Source: Actinomadura graeca
GTDB lineage: Bacteria > Actinomycetota > Actinomycetes > Streptosporangiales > Streptosporangiaceae
Length of the DNA: 64,000 nt
NCBI RefSeq assembly: GCF_019175365.1
Contig: NZ_CP059572.1
Span: forward strand, 7,688,001 to 7,752,000
Reading direction: 5' to 3'
Shown here piece after piece: positions 9,229 through 18,189 of the stretch; position 1 is the stretch's first letter, and each line of letters begins with the position of its first letter. Position numbers and translations under genes: made by a program. Below the pieces are notes generated by a model that had not been told where the DNA came from, searched no databases, and saw only the letters and a list, made by a program, of their open reading frames with translations.

Positions 9229-9502
9229 GGGGCCTTCCGGGTGGACGGGGGGGACTCCACACCGAGTCTGACTCCCGTCCGCCGCCCCCTTCAAGGTCCG
9301 CCGCCAACGGCCGCGACGGCGAGGCTCCGGCACACCGCGGCCCTTGACAGCTTCCGGGAACGGCCCCTTGCGCGGAGCCCGGCGCCCGGTCGCCGCCCGG
9401 CCGGTGAGACGGCAGGGGACCGTCCGGGGCCGCGCGACCGTGGCCTTCCTCACATGGGAGCGGGAATGACGGGCGTGGCACACTGGTTGCCAAGCAGTGA
9501 AC
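9229..9502. other. Intergenic region between the ATPase gene and the FMN riboswitch
   Basis: No gene is visible in this 274-bp divergent region. It must carry the promoters of the minus-strand ATPase gene and the plus-strand riboflavin operon. CACACT at 9479-9484 is the best -10 candidate for the rib transcript, about 20 nt before the aptamer, but the -35 is unclear. TTGACA at 9344-9349 has no matching -10 at 17 nt. GGACGGG and CCCGTCC flank a short stretch at 9245-9290 and could form a long-looped hairpin. Confidence 0.4.
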
Positions 9503-9629
9503 GCGTGCTCCGGGGTCGGTGCAATTCCGAACCGGCGGTGACAGTCCGCGACCCGGCCGAAGCCATCGGCCGGTTGACCCGGTGGAACTCCGGGACCGAC
9601 GGTGAAAGTCCGGATGGGAGGCAGCGCGC
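9503..9629 (+). ncRNA. FMN riboswitch (RFN element)
   Basis: The aptamer is recognised from its conserved blocks in order: GGGGTCGGTGCAATTCC, ACCGGCGGTGACAGTCC, a variable arm with CGGCCG, then CCGACGGTGAAAGTCCGGATGG, given here in pieces as CCGACGGTGAAAGTCC and GGATGGGAG. The P1 stem is formed by GCGTGCT at 9503-9509 and AGCGCGC at 9623-9629. It lies about 75 nt upstream of ribE and should repress ribE-ribM-ribBA-ribH when FMN is abundant. Confidence 0.95.
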
Positions 9630-9635
9630 CGTGCA

Positions 9636-9704
9636 CCCCTGCACAGGGGGAGCTGTCGTCACACACGCATGATCCCCGGAGCCCTAGCTAGGAGGCCCCG
9701 GGAG
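9636..9704 (+). promoter_or_regulatory. Riboswitch expression platform and ribE ribosome-binding region
   Basis: After the aptamer comes a small hairpin, CCCCT and AGGGG around a 4-nt loop (9636-9649), with no U-tract. Further down, the palindrome CCTAGCTAGG at 9683-9692 runs into the Shine-Dalgarno AGGAGG just before the ribE ATG, so the SD can pair with the upstream CCT. This suggests control of translation initiation by SD sequestration rather than transcription termination. The pairing scheme is an inference. Confidence 0.5.
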
Positions 9705-10298
9705 ATGTTCACCGGCATCGTCGAGGAACTCGGCGAGATCGTGGCGATCGAGCACCACGGCGACTCCGCCGTCCTCGCCGTCCGCGGTCCGCTCGTCACG
9801 AAGGACGCCGTGCACGGCGCCTCGATCGCCGTCAGCGGCGTGTGTCTCACCGTGGTCGACGTCAAGGGCGAGGTCTTCACCGCCGACGCCGTCAAGGAGA
9901 CCCTCGACAGGTCCAGCCTCGGCGGGCTGGGACCGGGCGCCAAGGTCAACCTGGAACGGCCCCTGCGGCTCTCCGACCGGCTCGGCGGCCATCTCGTCCA
10001 GGGCCACGTCGACGGGGTCGGCGAGATCGTCTCCCGGGAGCCCGGCGAGCGCTGGGACGTCGTCACGGTCTCCCTGCCGCCCGGGCTGTCCCGCTACCTG
10101 GTCGGCAAGGGCTCGATCACCGTGGACGGGGTCAGCCTCACCGTCGTCGAGGCCGGCGGCGACCGGTTCAGCGTCGCGCTCATCCCGACCACGCTCTCCC
10201 TCACCACGCTCGGCCACAAGAAGCCCGGCGACCCGGTGAACCTTGAGGTCGACGTCGTCGCCAAGTACGTCGAACGCATGATCGGCGACCGGCCGTGA
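9705..10298 (+). CDS. ribE: Riboflavin synthase, alpha subunit
   Basis: Dismutates two 6,7-dimethyl-8-ribityllumazines to riboflavin and the pyrimidinedione precursor. The 197-aa protein begins with the diagnostic MFTGIVEELG and consists of two lumazine-binding repeats (about 1-97 and 98-190), the first with GHLVQGHVDGVG and the second with GSITVDGVSLTV. The ATG at 9705 is preferred over ATG 9669 because it gives the family N-terminus and follows GGAGG. First gene of the FMN-riboswitch operon; its stop overlaps the GTG of ribM. Confidence 0.96.
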   Translation: MFTGIVEELGEIVAIEHHGDSAVLAVRGPLVTKDAVHGASIAVSGVCLTVVDVKGEVFTADAVKETLDRSSLGGLGPGAKVNLERPLRLSDRLGGHLVQGHVDGVGEIVSREPGERWDVVTVSLPPGLSRYLVGKGSITVDGVSLTVVEAGGDRFSVALIPTTLSLTTLGHKKPGDPVNLEVDVVAKYVERMIGDRP

Positions 10299-10936
10299 GC
10301 GGCCTCGACGCCGGCTTCACACTGTTCGGCGAGCACGTCCTGTGGACCGACCTCACCGGCAACGCGCTCTCGCTCGCCGTCGTCTGGCTCGCCATGCGCA
10401 AGACCCTCTGGACGTGGCCGGTGCAGATGGCGGGCGCCGCGCTCCTGCTCGCCGCGTCCCTGCACGCGCACGTGCCCGGCAACGCGCTCAAGCAGGTCCT
10501 CTTCTGCGTCCTCGCCGTGTACGGCTGGGCGACCTGGAGCCGGGGCCGCGCGGCGCGGGACGGGCTGGCCGTCCGGCAGGCCACGCCGCGCGAGCGGGCC
10601 CTGCTCATCGGCGCGCTCGTCCTCGGCACGGCCGTCGTCGCCCAGCTGTTCGTCCACCTGGACTGGCTGAAGATCGCCTGGTCGCCGTGGGCGAACGCCT
10701 ACATCTTCGTCGGCAGCGCCGTCGCCACGTTCGCGCAGAGCCGCGCCCTCGTCGACTTCTGGGTCGTCTGGGTGCTGGTCGACCTCGTCGGCGTCCCGCT
10801 GGCCCTCAAGTCCGGGCTGTACGTCTCCGGCGCGGTCTACGGGATCTTCTTCGTGCTGGTGATGGCCGGTTTCAGGAACTGGCTCAGGGAGTCCCGGGGC
10901 GCCCGGGTCCCGCGGAACAAGGCGGTGGCGGTATGA
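10295..10936 (+). CDS. ribM: Riboflavin transporter of the PnuC family (RibM)
   Basis: A 213-aa integral membrane protein with about six to seven hydrophobic segments and PnuC-family features such as [17 protein letters not shown] and [15 protein letters not shown] stretches. PnuC homologues carry nicotinamide riboside, but those embedded in actinobacterial rib operons under FMN riboswitches (RibM) take up riboflavin. The placement between ribE and ribBA with a GTGA overlap to ribE is the basis for that assignment; substrate specificity itself is inferred from context. Confidence 0.85.
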   Translation: MSGLDAGFTLFGEHVLWTDLTGNALSLAVVWLAMRKTLWTWPVQMAGAALLLAASLHAHVPGNALKQVLFCVLAVYGWATWSRGRAARDGLAVRQATPRERALLIGALVLGTAVVAQLFVHLDWLKIAWSPWANAYIFVGSAVATFAQSRALVDFWVVWVLVDLVGVPLALKSGLYVSGAVYGIFFVLVMAGFRNWLRESRGARVPRNKAVAV

Positions 10937-12697
<1,761 letters not shown>

Positions 12698-12739
12698 ACG
12701 ACCCCGGATCCCCGTCCGCACCCATCGAAAGGCTTTTCC

Positions 12740-13615
12740 GTGCTGTCACTCGTCCTGCCCAAGGGTTCCCTGGAGAAGGCGACCCTGCAACTCTTCGACG
12801 CCGCCGACCTCACCGTCCGCCGCGCCTCGGACCGCGACTACCGCGCGTCCATCGACGACCCCCGCATCGACCGGGTCCGGGTCCTGCGCCCGCAGGAGAT
12901 CCCGACCTACCTCGAGCAGGGCCTGTTCGACCTCGGCATCACCGGCCGCGACTGGATCACCGAGACCGACTCCGACGTGGTGAGCCTCGGCGAGCTCCAG
13001 TACTCCAAGGCGACCTCCAACCCCGTCCGGGTGATCATGGCGGTGCCGGAGGACGCGCCCTGGCAGCGTGTGTCCGACCTGCCCGAGGGCGTGCGGATCT
13101 CCACCGAGTTCCCCGCGATGACCAAGCGGTTCCTCGACGAGCACGGCGTGAAGGCGACGGTCGTCCCGTCCTACGGCGCCACCGAGGCGAAGGTCCCCGA
13201 CATCGTGGACGCGATCGTCGACCTCACCGAGACCGGGTCGTCCCTGCGCAAGAACGGCCTGCGCATCCTCGACACGCTCCTGACCAGCTACACCGAGCTG
13301 GTCGCCAACCGCGAGGCGTACGAGGACGCCGGCAAGCGCGCCGCGATGGAGGACGTCTCCCTCCTGCTCCAGGGCGCGATCCGCGCCCGCGGCAACGTGC
13401 TGCTCAAGCTGAACGTCGCCGAGGCCGACCTGCGGGCCGTCCTGGACATCATGCCCGCGATGTCCTCGCCCACGGTCACCTCCCTCGCCGGCGGCGAGTC
13501 CAGCGCCGTGGAGTCCGTGGTCGCCAAGCGCGGCGTCAACACCCTGATCCCGGCGCTGAAGGCCGCCGGCGCCCACGACATCCTCGAAATCCCCATCTCG
13601 AAGATCGTTGACTGA
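12740..13615 (+). CDS. hisG: ATP phosphoribosyltransferase, long form
   Basis: First committed step of histidine synthesis, condensing ATP and PRPP. The 291-aa length and the C-terminal domain (about 210-291, VLLKLNVAEADLRAVLDIMP) identify the long, histidine-regulated HisG type that needs no HisZ. The N-terminus MLSLVLPKGSLEKATLQLF and the GATEAKVPDIVDAIVDLTETG PRPP-loop region are typical; the latter is GATEAKVPDIVDAIV plus DLTETG. GTG at 12740 is only 42 bp after ribH. The hisE gene, often between ribH and hisG in related genomes, is not present here. Confidence 0.95.
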   Translation: MLSLVLPKGSLEKATLQLFDAADLTVRRASDRDYRASIDDPRIDRVRVLRPQEIPTYLEQGLFDLGITGRDWITETDSDVVSLGELQYSKATSNPVRVIMAVPEDAPWQRVSDLPEGVRISTEFPAMTKRFLDEHGVKATVVPSYGATEAKVPDIVDAIVDLTETGSSLRKNGLRILDTLLTSYTELVANREAYEDAGKRAAMEDVSLLLQGAIRARGNVLLKLNVAEADLRAVLDIMPAMSSPTVTSLAGGESSAVESVVAKRGVNTLIPALKAAGAHDILEIPISKIVD

Positions 13616-14054
13616 CGTCCCGGCGCTGCCGGTCGTGTGGCGTCCCCGCACCACCCGGATCGTCGCCTACGCCACGGCGGGCACCATCGTGCTCGGCATG
13701 ATCGTGCTCGCCGTGGTGGTGACACCCCGCTTCAAGGTGCTCGACCGCGTCCTCCTCGTCGCGTTCGGCCTCTTCGTCGCCTGGATCCTGCACATGCTGG
13801 CCCGCTGCCGCGTCCTCGCCGACGAGACGGGCCTCACGGTCGTCAACGCCTTCCGCACCCGCCGCCTCGAATGGCCCGAGGTCCTCGGCGTCACCATGTC
13901 CGCCGGCGAGCCCTGGCCCACCCTCGACCTCGCCGACGGCACGTCCATCGGCGCCATGGGCATCAACGGCGCCGAGAAGACCCTCGCCGCCCGCCAGCTC
14001 GCGGAACTGCGCGCCCTCGTCCACACCCGAGGCGAGGCCCCCAACCCCACCTGA
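13608..14054 (+). CDS. Small membrane protein with PH-like domain (PF10756-like)
   Basis: A protein of up to 148 aa with two adjacent hydrophobic helices (about residues 17-37 and 45-62) and a soluble C-terminal part, RVLADETGLTVVNAFRTRRLEWPEVLGV, matching the bacterial PH-domain protein that usually follows hisG in actinobacteria; the motif core is NAFRTRRLEWPEV. The TTG start at 13608 overlaps hisG by 8 bp and is chosen for coupling; GTG 13635 is an alternative that would shorten it by 9 residues. Function unknown. Confidence 0.75.
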   Translation: MTDVPALPVVWRPRTTRIVAYATAGTIVLGMIVLAVVVTPRFKVLDRVLLVAFGLFVAWILHMLARCRVLADETGLTVVNAFRTRRLEWPEVLGVTMSAGEPWPTLDLADGTSIGAMGINGAEKTLAARQLAELRALVHTRGEAPNPT

Positions 14055-14108
14055 GGCACTTGTCCTAAGCTGAGTACCCGGACTCTGGCTCTGTGCGACA
14101 GTGTGACT

Positions 14109-14735
14109 ATGAGCGCTCAGAGTGTCGAGGTAACTGCGGAAAGTAGCCACATGAGTGCCGACTCACTGCCAGACTGGGTGTTCCCCCCGCCGGGCGGCTT
14201 TACCGCCGATCACTTCCTACGGATGGACACCCCCCGGCACACGGAGCTGATCGACGGGAGCCTCGTCTTCGTGAGCCCGCAAGAGAAGTGGCATAAGCGC
14301 GTCATACACATGCTCGCCCATGAACTGGACAGGCAGGCCCCGCAGGGTCTCCGCGGCGACAGTGAGATGGCTGTCAAGCTGGCCAAGCGTCAGGTGCCCG
14401 AGCCGGACGTCCTGGTGGTGAGTGCCGAGGCGTTCGACCGTGATGATCCGTCCACGTTCTACTTTCCAGCGGATGTGGTGCTCGCCGTGGAGGCCGTCTC
14501 GCCGGAGTCGGTCGAGCGTGACCGCGAAACCAAACCGCTGAAGTATGCGGCCGCCGGCATCCGTCATTTCTGGCGTGTAGAGAACGAGGCCGGCAAGACG
14601 GTCGCGTACGTGTACGAGCTCGATCCGGCCACCGGTGGGTACGCCTTGACCGGGATCCATCACGACTCCCTCAAGGTGACCGTGCCGTTCGACATCGAGA
14701 TCGACCTCACGGCGGTGGGGCGGCGGGCGGGGTGA
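14109..14735 (+). CDS. Uma2-family (DUF820) restriction-endonuclease-fold protein
   Basis: A 208-aa protein of the PD-(D/E)XK-fold Uma2 family that is abundant in actinomycetes and cyanobacteria. Family features are HTELIDGSLVFVSPQ, the Asp in PEPDVLVV, the Glu in AVEAVSPES and the Lys in RDRETKPLKYAAAGI, followed by FWRVE. Whether it cuts DNA is unknown for most members. Its codon use is clearly less GC-biased than its neighbours in the first half (for example GTAACTGCGGAAAGTAGC), suggesting later acquisition. GTG at 14103 and ATG at 14151 are alternative starts. Confidence 0.85.
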   Translation: MSAQSVEVTAESSHMSADSLPDWVFPPPGGFTADHFLRMDTPRHTELIDGSLVFVSPQEKWHKRVIHMLAHELDRQAPQGLRGDSEMAVKLAKRQVPEPDVLVVSAEAFDRDDPSTFYFPADVVLAVEAVSPESVERDRETKPLKYAAAGIRHFWRVENEAGKTVAYVYELDPATGGYALTGIHHDSLKVTVPFDIEIDLTAVGRRAG

Positions 14736-14739
14736 ATCT

Positions 14740-15093
14740 TCAGGTGGCGTGGTATTCGGTGGTGTCGCCGTCGGTCCAGGTCATGGTGAAGGTGCCGGAC
14801 CTCGGGGGTGGGGCGGTGCCGGTGAACTTCGAGGTGCCGCAGTCGATGCTGAAGCGGTAGCCGCCGCCGGACGGGGCGGCGGTGCCCTTGCAGTCGAGGC
14901 TGCTCTTGAAGCGGACGGCGCCGTCCGCGGCGACGGTGAGGGTGGTGCCGCCGGATCCGGCGGAGGCCGTTCCGCCGCTGCGCCAGGTGCCCGCGAACGG
15001 GTGGCCCGGCGGCTCCTTCTTTTCGGAGCCGCCGCAGGCGGCGAGGAGGGGCACGGCGAGGAGCGCGGCGGCCAGGGCCGGGGGAGTGCGCAT
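14740..15093 (-). CDS. Small lipoprotein
   Basis: A 117-aa exported protein with a lipoprotein signal peptide ending in the lipobox LLAAC (Cys20). The mature part is a short beta-rich domain (GTWRSGGTASAGSGGTTL, FSIDCGTSKFTGT) with two further cysteines that could form a disulfide. ATG at 15093 overlaps the stop of the D,D-carboxypeptidase gene by ATGA, so both are co-translated and probably both act at the cell envelope. No named family recognised. Confidence 0.75.
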   Translation of the reverse strand: MRTPPALAAALLAVPLLAACGGSEKKEPPGHPFAGTWRSGGTASAGSGGTTLTVAADGAVRFKSSLDCKGTAAPSGGGYRFSIDCGTSKFTGTAPPPRSGTFTMTWTDGDTTEYHAT

Positions 15094-16040
15094 CAGTCGA
15101 CGTTGGCGCCGGCGGGGACCGGCGGGACGCGCAGGACGCCGGCGGACTTGGCGCCGAAGCCCCAGTCGAGGATGCGGGCCGCGTCGGTGAAGCGGGCCGT
15201 CTCGTCGGTGGTGGAGCTGTTGAGGACGATCCCGACCAGCGTGCGGGTACCGCGGCGGGCGGTGAACATCAGGGAGTAGCCGGCGGCGTCGGTGGTGCCG
15301 GTCTTGACGCCCGCGGCGCCGGTGTAGGAGCCGAGGAGCCGGTTGGTGTTCGTCCAGGAGTAGGCGCCGTGCGTCGTGCTCTTGGCGAGCTTGTAGGCGC
15401 GGCGGGCGACGACGGCGCGGAAGTCGGCGCGCTTGAGGGCGTAGTAGGCGAGCCGGGTCTGGTCGTAGGCCGTCGAGTAGGTGGACGTGGCCGTCGGCCA
15501 GGGCAGCCCGTCGAAGTTGGCGTACTTGGTGTGCTTCATGCCGAGCTGGGCGGCGGTCTTGTTCATCTTGGTGACGAACCCTTTCCAGCCCGGCCCGTAC
15601 ACGTCCGCGAGGGCGTACGCGACGTCGCAGCCGGACGGGAGCATGAGGCCGTTGAGGAGCTGCCGGACGGTCAGCCTGTCGCCCGCGCGGAGGTTCGCCA
15701 TGCTGCCGCCCTGCCGGACGGCGTAGTCGATGTACTTCTGCTTCACCGTGATGGTGCGGTCGAGCTTCCCGGCGCGCAGGACGACCAGCGCGGTCATCAC
15801 CTTGGTGATGCTGGCGATGGGACGCTTGGTGGTCGCCGCGCGGGACCACCGGGTCTTCCTGGTGCCGGAGTCGAACAGGTACGCCGACTTCGCGGCGACG
15901 CCCGCGGGCCCGGCGGCGGCGCGTGCCGCGGGAGCCGCCTGCGACGGGGCGGCGGGCAAGGCCACGAGCGGTGCCGCGACGGCGACGGCCATCGCGGATC
16001 GTCCCGTCCACCGTGCTGAAGACCGCGCCGAACGCCGCAT
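15093..16040 (-). CDS. Secreted D-alanyl-D-alanine carboxypeptidase (S11, DacC/PBP5-like)
   Basis: Trims the terminal D-Ala of peptidoglycan stem peptides outside the cell. The 315-aa protein has a signal peptide ending about residue 35 (ALPAAPSQA), then the serine penicillin-binding motifs SITK (Ser77, Lys80), SGC (136-138) and KTGTT (246-250). The second motif is SGC rather than SGN or SDN, a variant seen in some actinobacterial S11 enzymes. No C-terminal amphipathic anchor is evident, so the enzyme may be soluble. ATG 16040 is chosen for the GGGGA 5 nt upstream; a GTG at 16067 is possible. Confidence 0.9.
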   Translation of the reverse strand: MRRSARSSARWTGRSAMAVAVAAPLVALPAAPSQAAPAARAAAGPAGVAAKSAYLFDSGTRKTRWSRAATTKRPIASITKVMTALVVLRAGKLDRTITVKQKYIDYAVRQGGSMANLRAGDRLTVRQLLNGLMLPSGCDVAYALADVYGPGWKGFVTKMNKTAAQLGMKHTKYANFDGLPWPTATSTYSTAYDQTRLAYYALKRADFRAVVARRAYKLAKSTTHGAYSWTNTNRLLGSYTGAAGVKTGTTDAAGYSLMFTARRGTRTLVGIVLNSSTTDETARFTDAARILDWGFGAKSAGVLRVPPVPAGANVD

Positions 16041-16119
16041 CGCATCCCCGTTTCCCGTAGATCGCACAAAGCCCCCACGAGGCTCCCAGCACGGCGGGGG
16101 CGCCGCAACCGGTTCGCGA

Positions 16120-16755
16120 TCACACGGCGGTCAGCAGGGTGAAGGTGCCCGCGCCGATGAGCGCGGCGGCCCAGAGGCGGTCCAGGTTGAACCAGGCGCG
16201 GCGCAGGACCGCCAGCCCGACGATCTCGTACACGGCGACGGCGACGGCGCCCGCCACGGCGAACATCGCCAGGGTGTGGACGGCCGTCACGAAGAACCCG
16301 GTGGTCAGCGCGCTCCCCGACGAGGACAGGCCGTGGTCGTGGCCCGCCGGGGCCGTCCCCGGGGACGTGAGGACGGGCAGGAGCATCAGCCCCGCGCCGT
16401 GCACCGACGACATCAGGAACGACCATCCGGCGAGCTGCCACAGCGAGATCCGCATGCCGACCCACCGGAAGTGGCGGGACGACAGCAGCCGCCAGAGGCC
16501 GAAGCCGACGAGCAGGACGCCGCCCGCCGCGGCCAGGATCCGCGTCGCGACCACCGAGCGGGTCAGTGCGACGAGCACGGCGACCGTGCCGACCGAGGCG
16601 GCGTGGCCCGCGGCGATGGCCGGGAGCGACTGCAGGACGAGGGCCCTGCTGCGCTCCTGGAGGCCGCGGGCCACCGCGAACAGCCAGCCCATGGCGGGGT
16701 TGAGGCCGTGGAAGGCGCCCAGGGCGACGAGGGCGGCGAGCGAGCCGTCGGTCAC
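16120..16755 (-). CDS. Multi-pass membrane protein linked to SBP56
   Basis: A 211-aa integral membrane protein with about six hydrophobic helices and the motifs GAFHGLNPAMGW near the N-terminus, GHAAS, and SVHGAGLMLLP, a His-containing pattern reminiscent of the NicO/HupE-UreJ type metal transporters. A His-rich loop (PAGHDHG) lies between helices. The GTG start overlaps the stop of the SBP56 gene by GTGA, a strong sign of a shared job. A plausible role is metal (copper or nickel) or sulfur-compound transport for the methanethiol oxidase; this is inference. Confidence 0.7.
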   Translation of the reverse strand: MTDGSLAALVALGAFHGLNPAMGWLFAVARGLQERSRALVLQSLPAIAAGHAASVGTVAVLVALTRSVVATRILAAAGGVLLVGFGLWRLLSSRHFRWVGMRISLWQLAGWSFLMSSVHGAGLMLLPVLTSPGTAPAGHDHGLSSSGSALTTGFFVTAVHTLAMFAVAGAVAVAVYEIVGLAVLRRAWFNLDRLWAAALIGAGTFTLLTAV

Positions 16756-18167
16756 GGATAGCAGTAGGAGTCGGAGGACGCGTCGCCGCCCTGGAGGCGC
16801 GTCTGGTGCGGGCGGCGGCCCCGGAAGGCGTCGCCGTTCGGGAAGAACCGCTCGTCCAGCGTGAACCCGCCGGGGCCGCGGTCGTCGGCAGAGGAGTCGA
16901 GCTTGGCCATCCAGGCGCCGACGCCGTCGGGGTAGAACTGGTCGTCCCAGGCGCCGTACAGGGAGTTCGTGACGTAGACGCGCCTGCCGTCGCGGCTGAC
17001 CTCGACCATCTGCGGGCCGCCCGCGAGGGGCAGGTCCGGCGCGGCCGGGTGCGGGACGCGGCCGGTGATGCCGCCGAGGCGCACCGAGCCGGCCTCGACC
17101 GGGTGGAAGGGGTCGCTGACGTCGTAGCGCCTCAGCTCGCCCGTGCCCCAGCAGGAGACGTACAGCCACTGGTCGTCCACCGACAGGTCGATGTCGGTGA
17201 CCAGCGGCGGGACGGCCCCGAACGGCGCGATCACCGGTGGCAGGGACGCGGCGTCCGCGGGCTCGGCCGGGATCGAGATGACCTTCTTCGCCGCCCACGC
17301 GTCCCCGTCCCGGTGCCAGACCCAGACGGACGCGGACAGGTCCTCGACGCTGACGACGACGCCCACGAACCCGTACTGCTTGGTCGGGTCGTGCGCGGGC
17401 CGCAGCTCCAGGACCATCTGGTGCTCGTCACCGAGGTCCACCGTCTGGACGTGGCGGCGTTTGCGCAGGTCCCAGAAGTGCAGCGCGTGCCCGTACTTGC
17501 GGCCGAGGAGCAGCTCCCCGACGACCCCGTCCTCGATCATCGACGGGGTGCCCCACTCCGACGTGACGAGCACGTCGTGGGCGATGTGCCACCAGGCGTC
17601 GTAGGCGAAGTACTGCGGCCCCCGGTCGACCTCCCAGCGGCCGAGGACGTCGAAGGAGGTGTGGTCGAGCAGGGCGATGCCGCCGGGCCCGTCCTCGCCG
17701 TTCGCGCCGCCCAGCGCGGTGAGGTAGAGGCCCTCGGGCCCGCAGTGGACGGTGTGGGGGCGGGAGTACCCGGCGCGCTTGGCCAGCTCGTCCGGTTCCA
17801 GGATCTTGACGATCTTGGGGGTGACCGGGTCGTCCTTGGTGTCGATGACGTAGACCCGCGACGAGCGCAGCCCCGGCACGATCAGGTAGCGGCGCTCGAC
17901 GTGCGGGTGCGGGGCGTAGGGGCACAGGGCGCTGCTGCACGCGTTCCAGCCGAAGTGGTGCAGCTCGTCGCCGAGGTAGGGCAGCTCCGTCCAGCCGACG
18001 ACGTCGCCGTAGGAGCCCGAGTCCGGGTCCACGTCCAGAACGGCGATCGCGTCGGGCTTCTCCGCGGCACGGTCGAACGCGGCGACGTAGGCCAGCTTCT
18101 CGGGCGGGGCGGAGACCGCGTCGCGAGGCGAGGCGTAGAACGTCGGGTCGGGCTTCCACAGTGCCAT
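16752..18167 (-). CDS. mtoX: SBP56-family methanethiol oxidase
   Basis: A 471-aa protein of the selenium-binding protein (SELENBP1/SBP56) family, whose characterised bacterial members oxidise methanethiol to formaldehyde, hydrogen sulfide and hydrogen peroxide with copper. The beta-propeller protein shows the conserved block HHFGWNACSSALC (residues 70-82) and many His positions, and the C-terminal LQGGDASSDSYCYP. There is no signal peptide, so it is predicted cytosolic, unlike the periplasmic enzyme of Hyphomicrobium. AAAGGA lies 6 nt before the ATG. It is followed by the membrane protein and preceded by a sulfite oxidase gene, consistent with handling reduced sulfur. Confidence 0.88.
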   Translation of the reverse strand: MALWKPDPTFYASPRDAVSAPPEKLAYVAAFDRAAEKPDAIAVLDVDPDSGSYGDVVGWTELPYLGDELHHFGWNACSSALCPYAPHPHVERRYLIVPGLRSSRVYVIDTKDDPVTPKIVKILEPDELAKRAGYSRPHTVHCGPEGLYLTALGGANGEDGPGGIALLDHTSFDVLGRWEVDRGPQYFAYDAWWHIAHDVLVTSEWGTPSMIEDGVVGELLLGRKYGHALHFWDLRKRRHVQTVDLGDEHQMVLELRPAHDPTKQYGFVGVVVSVEDLSASVWVWHRDGDAWAAKKVISIPAEPADAASLPPVIAPFGAVPPLVTDIDLSVDDQWLYVSCWGTGELRRYDVSDPFHPVEAGSVRLGGITGRVPHPAAPDLPLAGGPQMVEVSRDGRRVYVTNSLYGAWDDQFYPDGVGAWMAKLDSSADDRGPGGFTLDERFFPNGDAFRGRRPHQTRLQGGDASSDSYCYP

Positions 18168-18189
18168 GGGTTTCCTTTCAGACGGGCTG

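Noticed and set aside
9245..9290. Terminator hairpin GGACGGG/CCCGTCC upstream of the ATPase gene
   Set aside because: The loop is long and there is no gene ending there; kept only as a remark in the intergenic entry.
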